Shown here: positions 13,613-14,193 of the stretch, piece after piece
Layout: each line of letters opens with the position of its first letter
Numbering within the stretch: position 1 is the stretch's first letter
Origin: Phlegmacium glaucopus
Taxonomy: Eukaryota > Basidiomycota > Agaricomycetes > Agaricales > Cortinariaceae
Reading direction: 5' to 3'
Assembly (NCBI GenBank): GCA_015039465.1
Contig: MU130362.1
Coordinates: forward strand, 490,968-505,160
Length of the DNA: 14,193 nucleotides
Program-made: the position numbers and the translations under genes
Notes under the pieces: generated by a model
Told to the model about the DNA's origin: nothing
The model's input: the letters and a program-made list of their open reading frames with translations, nothing else
The model's database searches: none

Positions 13613-14193
13613 ATGGCAGATAGGATTGCGCAGGACCCTCATTTGGAAATACTTCCGAATCACTCCAACCCCCATTACAATGCCCTAAGGGCACTTCTAG
13701 TCACTACGGGACTATCGGAAGCGGAGGCTATCCTTTCCTTAAACCAAACTTGGACTAATGCGCACGGTGACAGGATTGCCGTTTGGGACCAGCAGGTCCA
13801 AGACGATGCGCTAGCCCAAGAGGAAGCAGTACGTATTGCAGAGGAACAGGAGAGAGGTGTTCGAGAGCTCAAGGAGAGAGAAATGGAAATTGAGAAGAGT
13901 GAGTTAGAGAGAAAGAAGCCCAAGATGAACGATTTCGACAACGACCAGGCTATTGATGACTTCATCTTGCCACGGCCTGCGGCTTTCGCCCTTCGTCGTC
14001 TTGATGACTTCGATTATGTGGAATTATGGTATTTTTCTCAGGAAGGTTGTGTAGATGCCTCGATCAATCATCATACTCAGCATGAAGACACGTTTGGCCT
14101 TACTAAAGTCGATGAGATGCTATCCCTTAGACCGGTGGCCTCCCTCAAAGCTTCAAAGAACGTGATACCTGATGCGGAGTTATCCTGGAGACA
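13613..14193 (+). CDS. gag-like/hypothetical protein with coiled coil, 3' end beyond window
   Basis: Open for 193 codons from ATG 13613 (A at -3 and G at +4, a good eukaryotic start context) to the window end with no stop. Residues about 22-62 are a compact helical-looking part (ALRALLVTTGLSEAEAILSL, then NAHGDRIAVWDQQV). Residues about 63-103 are a charged E/K/Q-rich coiled coil (ALAQEEAVRIAEEQERGVR and on), followed by KKPKMNDFD, LPRPAAFALRRLDDFDYVEL-WYF and SKNVIPDAELSW. The coiled coil followed by a YVELWYF motif and a basic-acidic SK(N)VxPDxELSW motif is, as I remember it, typical of a large Agaricomycete family of gag-like hypothetical proteins that sit in retroelements. Without the downstream part, neither element type nor function can be fixed. 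No intron is needed. Confidence 0.7.
   Translation, partial: MADRIAQDPHLEILPNHSNPHYNALRALLVTTGLSEAEAILSLNQTWTNAHGDRIAVWDQQVQDDALAQEEAVRIAEEQERGVRELKEREMEIEKSELERKKPKMNDFDNDQAIDDFILPRPAAFALRRLDDFDYVELWYFSQEGCVDASINHHTQHEDTFGLTKVDEMLSLRPVASLKASKNVIPDAELSWR

Overview
The window looks like a repeat-rich, gene-poor stretch of a filamentous fungal genome, most likely a mushroom-forming basidiomycete (Agaricomycetes). The reasons are: short GT...AG introns of about 50-70 bp with CTAAC-like branch points; a decayed copy of the fungus-typical translation factor eEF3; a tyrosine-recombinase (YR) retrotransposon; a relic of an integrase-core family and a gag-like ORF of kinds I remember as expanded in Agaricomycetes. 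These family identifications come from motif recognition by eye; no database search was run.

Layout. 1-2.0 kb is a block of three different tandem arrays: a roughly 95-bp minisatellite whose every unit holds a hairpin with compensatory changes, a 28-bp GT-rich array, and a degenerate 20-bp array. 2.0-4.4 kb carries a foldback MITE, a 64-bp tandem repeat, a possible small spliced membrane-protein gene with a decayed partial duplicate upstream, and a TA-flanked MITE. 4.6-5.3 kb (minus strand) is a frameshifted fragment of the C-terminal ABC domain of eEF3, followed by another foldback MITE.

6.4-11.04 kb is the main element: a Ngaro/DIRS-type YR retrotransposon in the order gag-like protein (SAP-like domain, zinc fingers, one putative intron), reverse transcriptase-RNase H, tyrosine recombinase. 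The RT/RH frame overlaps gag by 362 nt. RT and RNase H catalytic residues look intact, but the recombinase is broken twice: a frame change near its start, and an in-frame TGA just before the segment with the catalytic tyrosine. The copy is therefore probably non-autonomous. I could not define its terminal repeats.

11.6-12.05 kb holds the decayed C-terminal half of an integrase-core-like protein that still has a clean intron. 12.4-13.4 kb is a small LTR pair (TRIM-like, about 1 kb, about 97% identical LTRs) with no protein. 13.6 kb to the end is an intact ORF running off the window, resembling a gag-like family.

In short, the window is mostly layered mobile-element remains. The only ORFs I would treat as potentially expressible are the retroelement gag and RT/RH, the partial ORF at the right end and, with low confidence, the spliced gene around 3.25-3.85 kb.
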